Assembly: GCA_946641795.1 (NCBI GenBank)
Contig: CAMPBZ010000006.1
Span: 1 to 19,639 of the forward strand
Direction of reading: 5' to 3'
From: an uncultured Clostridia bacterium
GTDB taxonomy: Bacteria > Bacillota > Clostridia > Oscillospirales > CAG-272
Length of the DNA: 19,639 nt
Below the pieces are notes generated by a model. That model saw nothing but the letters and a program-made list of their open reading frames with translations, was not told where the DNA came from and did not search any database. How positions within the stretch are numbered: position 1 is the first letter of the stretch; every line of letters begins with the position of its first letter. Position numbers and translations under genes: made by a program. Below, in pieces: positions 5,658 to 13,022 of the stretch.

Positions 5658-7822
5658 CAATTTGTCATTTTGGACATTTCCCGCTGGGAAAGCACCAGGT
5701 TGCAATAAATGCCCTGTTTTGCCATCAGCTCCTCGTGCGTTCCCTGCTCGGCAATCGTTTCGTGGTCCAAAACCACCAGCCGCGTTGCGTTGCGCAGGGT
5801 GGAAAGCCGGTGCGCAATGGCAATGGTTGTCCTGCCACGGCAAAGGACTTTGAGCGCCTCCTGAATGGAGCGTTCGGTTTCGGTGTCCAGCGAGGAGGTC
5901 GCCTCGTCCAGAATGATGATCTTCGGGTCGGGCAACAGGGCGCGCGCAATGGAAATGCGCTGGCGCTCCCCGCCCGAAAGTGTATGTCCTTTTTCGCCAA
6001 TATAGGTATTGTAGCCGTCCGGCAGGCGAACGATAAACTCGTGCGCACCGGCAAGCTTGGCCGCGCGAATGATCTCCTCGCGGCTTGCGCCCGGCTTTGC
6101 ATAGGCAATGTTTTGCGCCACACTGCCCGAAAACAGGAAGTTTTCCTGTAACACGGCGCCAATGTGCGAGCGCAGTTCCTCCTGCGAAATATCCCGGATG
6201 TCCACGCCGTCGATCAGAACCCTGCCCTCCTGAACGTCGTACATTCGCATAATCAGGTTGATGAGCGTGGTTTTTCCGGCGCCCGAACGCCCCACCAGGC
6301 CGATGAACTCGCCGGGCCGGATTTGCAGATTGACGTTTTGCAGAACATCCTCGGTACCGGTATAGCTGAACCGGATATTTTCCAAGGTAATGGCTCCATC
6401 CCAACTCGGGCTTTGCGGCTCCTTGCGGTCAACAATCTCTTCGGGCTGGTCGAGCAGGTCGTAAACCCGGGAAATGGAGGTGCTTGCCGCCATTAGTTGT
6501 TGGGGCAGGCGCATCAACATACTCAACGGCGCGTAGATCATGCCCGAATAGGCCGAAAACTGCGCCATTTGCCCGGCCGTCATACTGCCTTCCAGCATTT
6601 GGTTGCCCACAAAATAGAGCAGGATGAACTCGCCCGCGCCGATCAGAAAATTGAGGATGGGCATCAGCACCGCCCAAATTTTTTCCTGCCGCAGCTGGGC
6701 GTCGCGCTCTTTCGCCGCCATTGCAACGAAACGCTCCTCTTCCCGTTTCTCCATTCCGTAGGATTTGACCACGCGAATGCCCGAAAAAGTATCGTGCAGA
6801 ATGGCGCTGCCCTGCGCGTTGAGCTCGCGACGGCGCTGGAACAGCCCGCGCATAAACCGCCAGAAAGAGCGCACGGCAAGCACAACGAATGGCGCCGGAA
6901 CCAGAATGAAGAGTGCCAGCCGCCAATCGTAGAAGAACAGGATGGCCGAAATAATGATCAGGAGCAAAACGTGCTCCACAACCGGCGGCATTTGATTGAC
7001 CAGAAAATTGCGGATCTGATTGGTGTCCCCGGTCACGCGCTGCATCAGTTCGCCGGTGGTGTTTTGCGAAATGCCGGAAATGGAAAGCGACTGGATCTTG
7101 CGGAAGACGTTATCCCGCAGGCGCACGACCAGGCGGTTGCCGGCAATGGCAACCAGAACGCCCCGCGCCACCCAAACCAGGGCGCGCAAAACGTACACGC
7201 CGAAAATGGCGGCCGCCATTCCGATCAGGCCGTAGAGAAGCTGGCGGTCATTCCCTTTCAGGATATAGTCGTCGGTCAGCCGGCGATTGAGATACGGCAG
7301 ACCGACCCCAATACCGGTCGCAAGCGCAAACAGAAAGAAAACGATGAGAAAATATTTCCATTCCGGGCGCGCCGTAACGAACAGATGTTTGATGGCGCCG
7401 CGCACCGAGGAGCGGTGTTCCTTTTTTTGGTGCCGGTCGGGCTCCGCGCCCTTCTCCGGCTCTCCCCGGAGCAGTGCGTTGACCTTTTTTGCAAACGCGG
7501 AAAACTCCCCGTTGGCGTGCGCGTCCGAGCGGGCCAGCAGACCGCGCTCCCCGCTTTGCAGTTCATATTCCAAAAAAACGCACCCAACGCCGGGCTCCGC
7601 CCGCAATTCGGCAAGCACCGAGAGCGGAAACTCTTTTCCTTTTTCCCCTTCGCGAAAAACCGAAATTCCGGTTTCGGTGCAAACCACCGCGCCGTTGACA
7701 AGCCGCCCCGGCTCTACGGGATCCAGCCCGGTTGCCAGGCGGGCGACCTCGCCCGCAAGCGGCGGCGGGGAGAGCGGTTGCGTTTCGGGTTGCCGGCGAT
7801 CCGGCCTTCTTTTCCTCTTCAT
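5657..7822 (-). CDS. ABC exporter half-transporter (TMD-NBD) with an extra N-terminal domain
   Basis: The 721-residue protein fuses an ABC type-1 exporter membrane domain (about 150-440, six helices) to a nucleotide-binding domain. The NBD has Walker A GRSGAGKTT (511-519, K517), signature LSGGERQ (615-621), Walker B IIILDE (D639/E640) and H-loop H671, so it should hydrolyse ATP. Ahead of the membrane domain lie about 150 extra residues; the region about 45-121 (VVCTETGISVF... to LLRGEP) resembles the N-terminal region of the other half-transporter at 8369-10606 and looks like a small PH-like beta domain, followed by a charged linker. Start ATG 7822 has GAGG upstream and lies 7 bases after the DUF1854 stop; an earlier in-frame codon at 7846 would overlap that gene. 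It is last in the operon. The substrate is unknown. Confidence 0.9.
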   Translation of the reverse strand: MKRKRRPDRRQPETQPLSPPPLAGEVARLATGLDPVEPGRLVNGAVVCTETGISVFREGEKGKEFPLSVLAELRAEPGVGCVFLEYELQSGERGLLARSDAHANGEFSAFAKKVNALLRGEPEKGAEPDRHQKKEHRSSVRGAIKHLFVTARPEWKYFLIVFFLFALATGIGVGLPYLNRRLTDDYILKGNDRQLLYGLIGMAAAIFGVYVLRALVWVARGVLVAIAGNRLVVRLRDNVFRKIQSLSISGISQNTTGELMQRVTGDTNQIRNFLVNQMPPVVEHVLLLIIISAILFFYDWRLALFILVPAPFVVLAVRSFWRFMRGLFQRRRELNAQGSAILHDTFSGIRVVKSYGMEKREEERFVAMAAKERDAQLRQEKIWAVLMPILNFLIGAGEFILLYFVGNQMLEGSMTAGQMAQFSAYSGMIYAPLSMLMRLPQQLMAASTSISRVYDLLDQPEEIVDRKEPQSPSWDGAITLENIRFSYTGTEDVLQNVNLQIRPGEFIGLVGRSGAGKTTLINLIMRMYDVQEGRVLIDGVDIRDISQEELRSHIGAVLQENFLFSGSVAQNIAYAKPGASREEIIRAAKLAGAHEFIVRLPDGYNTYIGEKGHTLSGGERQRISIARALLPDPKIIILDEATSSLDTETERSIQEALKVLCRGRTTIAIAHRLSTLRNATRLVVLDHETIAEQGTHEELMAKQGIYCNLVLSQREMSKMTN

Positions 7823-7829
7823 ACCGTCC

Positions 7830-8345
7830 TCACAGATACAGCTCAATCTTCCGGTAGCTCTTGCGGTCCAGCGCGGTCACGTCGGGAATGACGAACCGGT
7901 TGCCGTCCACGTCCAGCACAAAGATCCGGTTGCCGCCCAGCCGCACAAGGCTTTTATAGGTATCGCGCAGGGTAAACTCCATTTTTCCCTCGGCGGTTTC
8001 CACCTTCCAATAGGAAAAGCCGAACCGCTCTTTGAGCGAAAGGATCTTCAAAATGACCGGCGCGTAGTAGCGGCGCTCCAATTCGGCGCGCAAAAGCTCC
8101 GCCTCCGCTTGCCCGAACTGCGAAAGATCGCGGATCACTCCCACTTCCTCTTCCCGGTCGTTCAGCACCGAAAGAAAGCTCCAAAGCTCTTCCAGCGGAA
8201 AATTCCGGCGCAAAGTCACGCGGGTCTCCACCCCGCCGCAGGTCAGCCAAAGCAGGCCGTTTTTGCGGGAAAAAGAGGCGTTCTCCGGCGTGAGCCAAAG
8301 CGTTTTGGTCAGGTCTTGCTCCGGCGTTTGCATTGCAGGTTCCAT
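7830..8345 (-). CDS. DUF1854 protein, partner of the flanking ABC exporter
   Basis: The 171-residue soluble protein matches the DUF1854 family by its conserved course: EEVGVIRDLSQF, then ELERRYYAPVILKILSL, the W-x-VET turn (YWKVETAEG), TLRDTYKSLVRLG, then FVLDVDGNRFVIPDVTALD and a final RKIELYL. As I recall, relatives occur next to ABC transporters, including ones labelled cyanophycin-associated in proteobacteria; the biochemical role is unknown. No signal peptide or membrane helix is present, so it probably sits on the cytoplasmic side of the transporter. The upstream TTG codon overlapping the previous gene is less likely than ATG 8345, which has AGAGGAA 7 bases before it; ATG 8333 is also possible. 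The gene lies 23 bases after one ABC gene and 7 before the other. Confidence 0.82.
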   Translation of the reverse strand: MEPAMQTPEQDLTKTLWLTPENASFSRKNGLLWLTCGGVETRVTLRRNFPLEELWSFLSVLNDREEEVGVIRDLSQFGQAEAELLRAELERRYYAPVILKILSLKERFGFSYWKVETAEGKMEFTLRDTYKSLVRLGGNRIFVLDVDGNRFVIPDVTALDRKSYRKIELYL

Positions 8346-8368
8346 TTGCTGTTTCCTCTCTTTCCAAA

Positions 8369-10606
8369 TCAATCTTCTTCCAGAATGCCGGCGCTTTTGA
8401 GCGCTTCTTCCTGCAAGGTGTAAAGCTTTTTATAAACGCCTTCCTCTTTTGCCAGCAGTTCGGCGTGCGTGCCCTCCTCGGCAATTTTGCCGCGCTCGAT
8501 CACGATCAGCCGGTCGGCATCGCGCAAAGTGGAAAGCCGGTGCGCGATCATAATGGTGGTTTTCCCTTTGATAAGCTCGGCAAGCGCCGCTTGAATTTTG
8601 CGCTCGGTGGCGGTATCCATTGCGGCGGTGGCCTCATCCAAAATCAGGATCTTCGGGTTTTTCAAAACGGCGCGGGCAATGGAAACGCGCTGGCGCTCGC
8701 CGCCCGAAAGCTCCTGGTGCCCCGCGCCGATGCGGGTATGGTAACCATCGGGCATTTTCATAATAAACTCGTGCGCGCCGGCACATTTGGCCGCCTCTAC
8801 CACCTCGTCAAAACCGGCCTCCGGCTTGGCGTAGCGAATGTTATCCAGAATGGTTCCCATAAACAGATAGGTCTCCTGGGAAACGATGGCAATGTTCTGA
8901 TAGAGCGATTTGAACGAAAGCTCCCGCACCGGGTGCCCGCCAATGCGGATCTCGCCGCTTTCAACGTCGTAAAGCCGCATCATCAGGTTGGCAATGGTGC
9001 TTTTCCCGGCGCCGGTATGCCCCACAATGCCGAGAATACTGCCCTCGGGGACGGAAAAGCTGACGTGGTCGATGATCCGCCGGCCTTTTTGGTAGGCAAA
9101 GCAAACGTTGTCAAATTCAATTTTTTCAATGTGGTCGCCCAGCTCCACCGGGTGTTCCGCCTCGCGCACTTCGGGCTGTGCGTCCATAATTTCAAACAGG
9201 CGTTGCAAGGCGTTGCTGCAATCGGCGGCCCTGGTCATCATATCCGAAAAAAAGTTGAGCGGCGCGTAGATCATACCCATATAGGCAATGAAGGTCAGCA
9301 ATTTGCCGTAAGTCATTCCGCCGGTGCCCGACATGACCATCCAGCCGCCCGCGCCCCACACCAGCATGGTGCCCGCAAGCGGGATCAGCCCCACCAGTGT
9401 CCACGCGTAGCTGTTGAAGACCTGCGCCCTTTTCTCGCTCCCCGCCAACGTGCGGTTGCGGATGGAGAACCGGCCGATCTCACCCTTTTCCCCGGCGAAG
9501 GCCTTGACCACCCGCATTCCCGAAAGCACGTCGGCAAGAAAACCGTTCAGCGCCTTGGAATCGGAATAGGGGCGCGCGTAAAGCGTTTTGATACTGCGGA
9601 ACATCAGATGGCGGATCAGGTAGAAGGTAGGGAGAATGACCCCGATGGAAATGAGCGCCAATATGGGCTGTAAAATAAACATCAGCACCGTGAGCACCGC
9701 AATTTGCACCGCGTTAATCAAAAAGCGCGGCAGCGTATCGCAGAAAAATTCGTAAATACGGTTGGAATCCTCGTTGACCTGCGTCATCAGTCCGCCGGTC
9801 TGGCGCACCGTGAAAAAACCGATGGAAAGGCGCTCGATGGCGGTGAAAATAATTTTTTTCAAATCGAACACCATTTTTGCCGCAACCTTGGAGGTGATCC
9901 AGTTGTTCAGCATGGTGGCGCCCATTTGCAACAGTTTGGTGGCAATCAGCATTCCCAGCACCAGCAGGATCTCGCGGTAGAAGCGGCCGCCCTCGTCAAT
10001 GACCTCGTCATAGAAAAATCCGGCCGAAAGGTAGGGCGCCAGAATGCTCATTGCCGTTAAGACGACGAGCGAAAGGAAGGTCAATACCAGATCGCGCCGG
10101 TAGCGGAACAGGAAAACCGAAAAGCGCTTGAAGGCGGTTCCCTGCTTCATACAATGCGGGCAAACCCGCCGATCCCGGTCGGGATAGCGGTGGCCGCAAA
10201 CGGGACAACGCCGCGCCTGCGGCAGATCGCGCTCGTCGATTTGCAGCGGTTCGCCCTTCATAAGAACTTCGATGTACTTGACAAACAGGAGCATCGCGTC
10301 TTTGCAAAAGTTGGTAAACGCCGTCAGCAGGAAGACGCCATCCGCGCCCTCGGCGATCAGGCGGCCGGTGGAAAGCTGTTCTTCCACCCGCACATAGGAA
10401 AGCCCGGAGAGCGGATAACTTTCCAAAAGCTCTTTTCCGGGGTCCGCCAGGTAAAGCGTTTGCGCGGTGGCAAGGAGCAGGACCGAAGCCGGTTTTTGCT
10501 CGCGGTCACGGTCGGCACGCGCGCAAAGCTCTAATTTTTCCGCAGAGAGCCCCTGCTTTTCCAAAAAGGTCTTTTCCTGCTTGGAAAGGGTATCTATTTC
10601 AAACAC
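8369..10606 (-). CDS. ABC exporter half-transporter with N-terminal sensor-like domain and zinc ribbon
   Basis: The 745-residue protein has an N-terminal region (about 1-125) whose segment 44-120 (LLATAQTLYLAD... LMKGEP) resembles that of the partner half-transporter. Next comes a CPVC/CPHC zinc ribbon (C134, C137, C149, C152), then a six-helix exporter domain (about 165-460) and an NBD. The NBD motifs are Walker A GHTGAGKST (529-537, K535), signature LSGGERQ (633-639), Walker B ILILDE (D657/E658) and H-loop H689. Both ATP sites of a heterodimer with the 5657-7822 product would be canonical. The start is GTG 10606 with GGAAGGAGG 7 bases upstream. It is the first of the three transporter genes and begins 40 bases after the LUD gene, with no clear promoter between them. 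Confidence 0.9.
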   Translation of the reverse strand: MFEIDTLSKQEKTFLEKQGLSAEKLELCARADRDREQKPASVLLLATAQTLYLADPGKELLESYPLSGLSYVRVEEQLSTGRLIAEGADGVFLLTAFTNFCKDAMLLFVKYIEVLMKGEPLQIDERDLPQARRCPVCGHRYPDRDRRVCPHCMKQGTAFKRFSVFLFRYRRDLVLTFLSLVVLTAMSILAPYLSAGFFYDEVIDEGGRFYREILLVLGMLIATKLLQMGATMLNNWITSKVAAKMVFDLKKIIFTAIERLSIGFFTVRQTGGLMTQVNEDSNRIYEFFCDTLPRFLINAVQIAVLTVLMFILQPILALISIGVILPTFYLIRHLMFRSIKTLYARPYSDSKALNGFLADVLSGMRVVKAFAGEKGEIGRFSIRNRTLAGSEKRAQVFNSYAWTLVGLIPLAGTMLVWGAGGWMVMSGTGGMTYGKLLTFIAYMGMIYAPLNFFSDMMTRAADCSNALQRLFEIMDAQPEVREAEHPVELGDHIEKIEFDNVCFAYQKGRRIIDHVSFSVPEGSILGIVGHTGAGKSTIANLMMRLYDVESGEIRIGGHPVRELSFKSLYQNIAIVSQETYLFMGTILDNIRYAKPEAGFDEVVEAAKCAGAHEFIMKMPDGYHTRIGAGHQELSGGERQRVSIARAVLKNPKILILDEATAAMDTATERKIQAALAELIKGKTTIMIAHRLSTLRDADRLIVIERGKIAEEGTHAELLAKEEGVYKKLYTLQEEALKSAGILEED

Positions 10607-10646
10607 CGGTCGTCCTCCTTCCTGTAAAAATGCGGTTCTTTACAAA

Positions 10647-11276
10647 TCAGAACCCGAGCGTATCGTTGATCAAAATAACATGGATGCGCCCCGCGTGGCG
10701 GGAATAGCGCGTAATTAAGAACTGACAGCAAATGGTGTCGGGCGACTTGCAGTTGGCGCAGGCGCCGGTTTTTGCGCAGGGCGTAGAAAGACCGAACCGC
10801 TGGGCATTGATCGGCGCCGCAACGTTGCGGGCGCGCTTCATTGCGCCGTCCACGTCGTTGCAAATCTTATTCATTCCCACCAGGAAAATCACTTTTTTCG
10901 GCCCCTGGGCAATGGCGGAAACGCGGTTTGCGTTTCCGTCAATGTTGATGATAACGCCGTCCTCGGTCATTGCGTTCGCACCCGAAAGGAAAACGTCGGC
11001 GTCGTAGGAGGCAAGCAGTGCCTCGCGGGGGTCGGCAATGGCGGCGCGGTCGATAAAATGATACTCGCCGTTTTTCACCGCGTCCACAAGGCCGATTTCG
11101 GCCGCCGTTGCACAGCCGCCCATAGCGACCGAGCTCCCTTTGCCGATCAGTTCCAGCGCCTTTGCCAGCGCTTCCTCCCGGCTTGCGGCATAGTAACCGC
11201 TCATATTGCGGCTTTCCAGCCCGCGGATGACCTTGGCGGCAAGCAATTCGTTCCGCTTGAAAATGGTTTGGTTCAT
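10647..11276 (-). CDS. LUD-domain (lactate utilisation/YkgG-like) protein
   Basis: The 209-residue protein belongs to the LUD family (former DUF162, related to LutC). Typical features are the Rossmann-like segment SSVAMGGCATAAEIGLVDAV (48-67), DVFLSGANAMTEDG and VIINIDGNANRVSA (94-121), and GPKKVIFLVGMNKI. The C-terminus has a cysteine cluster, C-x5-GxC-x2-C-KSP-x3-CC (C167, C173, C176, C183, C184), that could bind metal or an iron-sulfur cluster. LutA and LutB partners for lactate oxidation are absent from the window, so a lactate role is not supported here. Start ATG 11276 has AAGGGGAA upstream. It lies 18 bases after the DUF4177 gene. Confidence 0.85.
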   Translation of the reverse strand: MNQTIFKRNELLAAKVIRGLESRNMSGYYAASREEALAKALELIGKGSSVAMGGCATAAEIGLVDAVKNGEYHFIDRAAIADPREALLASYDADVFLSGANAMTEDGVIINIDGNANRVSAIAQGPKKVIFLVGMNKICNDVDGAMKRARNVAAPINAQRFGLSTPCAKTGACANCKSPDTICCQFLITRYSRHAGRIHVILINDTLGF

Positions 11277-11294
11277 TGCTTTTCCCCTTTTTTA

Positions 11295-11450
11295 TTATTC
11301 GCCGATCTTGCGCTCAAAGGTGACCACCACGCCGAAACCGGAGGCCACGTTGGGCGAAACGGCAACCACACGCCAGCCCTCGGCGGCAAGGCGGTTCATT
11401 TCCTCGGTCGCGTTTTTGATTTTGTAAACTTCCACTTTGTACTCGTACAT
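11295..11450 (-). CDS. DUF4177-family miniprotein (51 residues)
   Basis: The ATG at 11450 opens a 51-codon frame: MYEYKVEVYKIKNATEE, then MNRLAAEGWRVVAVSPN and GFGVVVTFERKIGE. The EMNRLAAEGWRVV helix-turn followed by a terminal beta strand with VVTFER is the signature of DUF4177, a family of very small cytoplasmic proteins of unknown role found across Firmicutes. Its ribosome binding site AAAGGAG is formed by the last codons and stop of the upstream SDR gene, from which it is separated by only 4 bases, so translational coupling is likely. The LUD gene follows by 18 bases. Confidence 0.85.
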   Translation of the reverse strand: MYEYKVEVYKIKNATEEMNRLAAEGWRVVAVSPNVASGFGVVVTFERKIGE

Positions 11451-11454
11451 AGCT

Positions 11455-12297
11455 TTACTCCTTTTTTTCAAGATATTTTTCGGTCATTTTCAGGCAGGCA
11501 TCCCAAAGCCGTTTCGCAACGGTTCCTTCGGGGTCCCGGAATTTTAGTTTCATCAACTTTTTGCCGCTATATACCTCGCCGGGAACAAAATCTACCCCCG
11601 GTTTGCCGTTGGCAAGAAAGGTGAGCCGTTCGGCACTCTTTTTGGGCGAAATGGTAAACAGATATTTGAGGGGCGAATGGTACATAAACTTGACGAACGG
11701 TGTGGATTCCGAGGCGAAATTGGTGCGCACTACCCCCGGCTCAAACGCCACGGCCGAAATGCCCCGCTCGCCATACCGCCGCTGCAACTCCCAGGTGAAA
11801 AGGATGTCTTCCAGCTTGGCGGAACCGTAGGCGTCGAACGCCCGGTAATTTTGCGCGCTTTGCAGGTCGTCAATGTTGAAATTGGAGCTGAAATAGTTTG
11901 CGGCAATGCTGGAAGTCTGAATGACCGTGGCGCCGCTTTCGCAGAGCTTTCCCAACAGCAGATTGGTGAGCAGAAAGCCGCCCAGCAGGTTGATTTGAAA
12001 GGTGCGCTCAAAGCCGTCTTCTGTTAAAACCCGGTTGTTTTGCGCGCCGCCGGCATTGTTGCAAAGAACGTCGATGCGCGGGTACTGCCGCAGTTCCTCG
12101 GCAAGGCGCACCACGTCCGAAAGGCGACTGTAATCGGCAAGATGATAGGGTGCTTCTAGCTCTTTGGCAACCCGCGCGGTCTTTTCGGGCGAGCGGCCGA
12201 CAATGACGACCCGGTGCCCAAGCGCCTTTAACTGCCGCGCCGAAGCCGCACCGATCCCGTCGCTTGCGCCGGTGATGACGATGGTTTTTGCTTCCAT
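11455..12297 (-). CDS. Short-chain dehydrogenase/reductase (retinol-dehydrogenase-like SDR)
   Basis: The 280-residue NAD(P)-dependent oxidoreductase has the cofactor motif TGASDGIG (9-16), NNAG (80-83), a catalytic serine region QTSS (127-130) and the active-site pair Y157/K161 in YGSAK. The conserved P-G of the substrate loop is in FEPGVVRTNF (185-194). The overall pattern resembles the extended classical SDRs close to retinol/protochlorophyllide-type reductases, but the substrate cannot be read from the sequence. Start ATG 12297 has AAAGGAG upstream and a clear promoter. It is the first gene of the close-packed minus-strand run SDR, DUF4177, LUD and probably the ABC cassette, and diverges from a rubrerythrin gene. 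Confidence 0.9.
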   Translation of the reverse strand: MEAKTIVITGASDGIGAASARQLKALGHRVVIVGRSPEKTARVAKELEAPYHLADYSRLSDVVRLAEELRQYPRIDVLCNNAGGAQNNRVLTEDGFERTFQINLLGGFLLTNLLLGKLCESGATVIQTSSIAANYFSSNFNIDDLQSAQNYRAFDAYGSAKLEDILFTWELQRRYGERGISAVAFEPGVVRTNFASESTPFVKFMYHSPLKYLFTISPKKSAERLTFLANGKPGVDFVPGEVYSGKKLMKLKFRDPEGTVAKRLWDACLKMTEKYLEKKE

Positions 12298-12330
12298 TCC
12301 GATCTCCTTTTATATTTATCTAATAAAGTT

Positions 12331-12359
12331 ATTTTATCATATATTTGCGGCGATTGCAA
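12331..12359 (-). promoter_or_regulatory. Promoter of the SDR-led operon
   Basis: On the minus strand TTGCAA (12359-12354), 17-base spacer, TAAAAT (12336-12331), with a TGA just before the -10 that gives an extended -10. It is arranged back to back with the rubrerythrin promoter. It is the only convincing promoter I find for the minus-strand run ending at 5657. Confidence 0.75.
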
Positions 12360-12377
12360 GAAAATTTTTGTTTTTCC

Positions 12378-12406
12378 TTGCATTTTTATACAAAATATGC
12401 TAAAAT
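12378..12406 (+). promoter_or_regulatory. Promoter of the second rubrerythrin gene
   Basis: TTGCAT (12378-12383), 17-base spacer, extended -10 TGCTAAAAT (TAAAAT at 12401-12406). No hairpin masks the ribosome binding site here, in contrast to the first rubrerythrin gene. Confidence 0.8.
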
Positions 12407-12448
12407 GAACGCACGGGAGAAACTGCCCGAAAAAAGGAGGAAAAACCA

Positions 12449-12988
12449 ATGAGCAACAAATACGCAGGCACGCAAACCGAAAAAAACTTGGAAGCCGCTT
12501 TTGCAGGCGAATCCCAAGCCCGCAACAAATATACCTATTTTGCCTCGAAAGCAAAAAAAGAAGGCTTTGAGCAAATTGCCGCCCTCTTTTTGAAGACCGC
12601 CGAAAACGAAAAGGAGCACGCAAAGCTCTGGTTTAAGGAATTGAACGGCATTGGCGATACGGCGGAAAACCTTGCCGCCGCCGCAAACGGCGAAAACTAT
12701 GAATGGACCGATATGTACGAGGGCTTTGCAAAAACCGCCGAGGCAGAGGGTTTTCCCGAACTGGCCGAAAAATTCCGTCTGGTTGCCGCCATTGAAAAGC
12801 ACCACGAGGAACGCTACCGCGCCCTGCTCAAAAACATTGAAACGGCGCAGGTATTTGCCAAGAGCAGCGTAAAGGTTTGGGAATGCCGCAACTGCGGACA
12901 CATCGTAGTTGGCGAAAAAGCCCCCGATATTTGCCCCACCTGCGCGCATCCGCAATCCTATTTTGAGATCAACTGCGAGAATTATTAA
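12449..12988 (+). CDS. rbr: Rubrerythrin, canonical length
   Basis: The 179-residue peroxide-reducing protein has the same architecture as the copy at 4990 but without the extension. Diiron ligand motifs are E21 (AGESQARNKY), EKEH (E54/H57), E82/E85 in GENYE and EKHH (E116/H119); rubredoxin cysteines are C147/C150 (CRNC) and C162/C165 (CPTC). The two copies share many blocks, such as ESQARNKYT, LAEKFRLV and ERYRALL/ECYRALL, so they are paralogues. Start ATG 12449 has AAAAAAGGAGG upstream. It is monocistronic, with its own promoter and a strong terminator after it. The rubredoxin domain ends with CAHPQSYFEI rather than CGYKQAYFQV, showing clear divergence between copies. Confidence 0.97.
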   Translation: MSNKYAGTQTEKNLEAAFAGESQARNKYTYFASKAKKEGFEQIAALFLKTAENEKEHAKLWFKELNGIGDTAENLAAAANGENYEWTDMYEGFAKTAEAEGFPELAEKFRLVAAIEKHHEERYRALLKNIETAQVFAKSSVKVWECRNCGHIVVGEKAPDICPTCAHPQSYFEINCENY

Positions 12989-12992
12989 ACAC

Positions 12993-13022
12993 AAAAAAGC
13001 CGCCCGGCAGGGCGGCTTTTTT
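12993..13022. terminator. Bidirectional terminator after the second rubrerythrin
   Basis: A6-GCCGCCC-GGCA-GGGCGGC-T6, a perfect 7-bp GC stem plus A/T extensions. It suits both strands. Its T-run overlaps the stop codon (13021-13023) of the convergent nucleotidyltransferase gene. Confidence 0.95.

Noticed and set aside
8346..8372. TTG start for the DUF1854 gene overlapping the preceding ABC gene
   Set aside because: ATG 8345 has a better ribosome site and the extra residues (IWKERKQQ) are outside the conserved family region. The short overlap arrangement is possible but less likely.
6497..9673. Long plus-strand frames (6497-7891, 7287-8423, 8333-9673) opposite the ABC/DUF1854 operon
   Set aside because: They are antisense to genes with full ABC motifs, lack ribosome sites and overlap one another.
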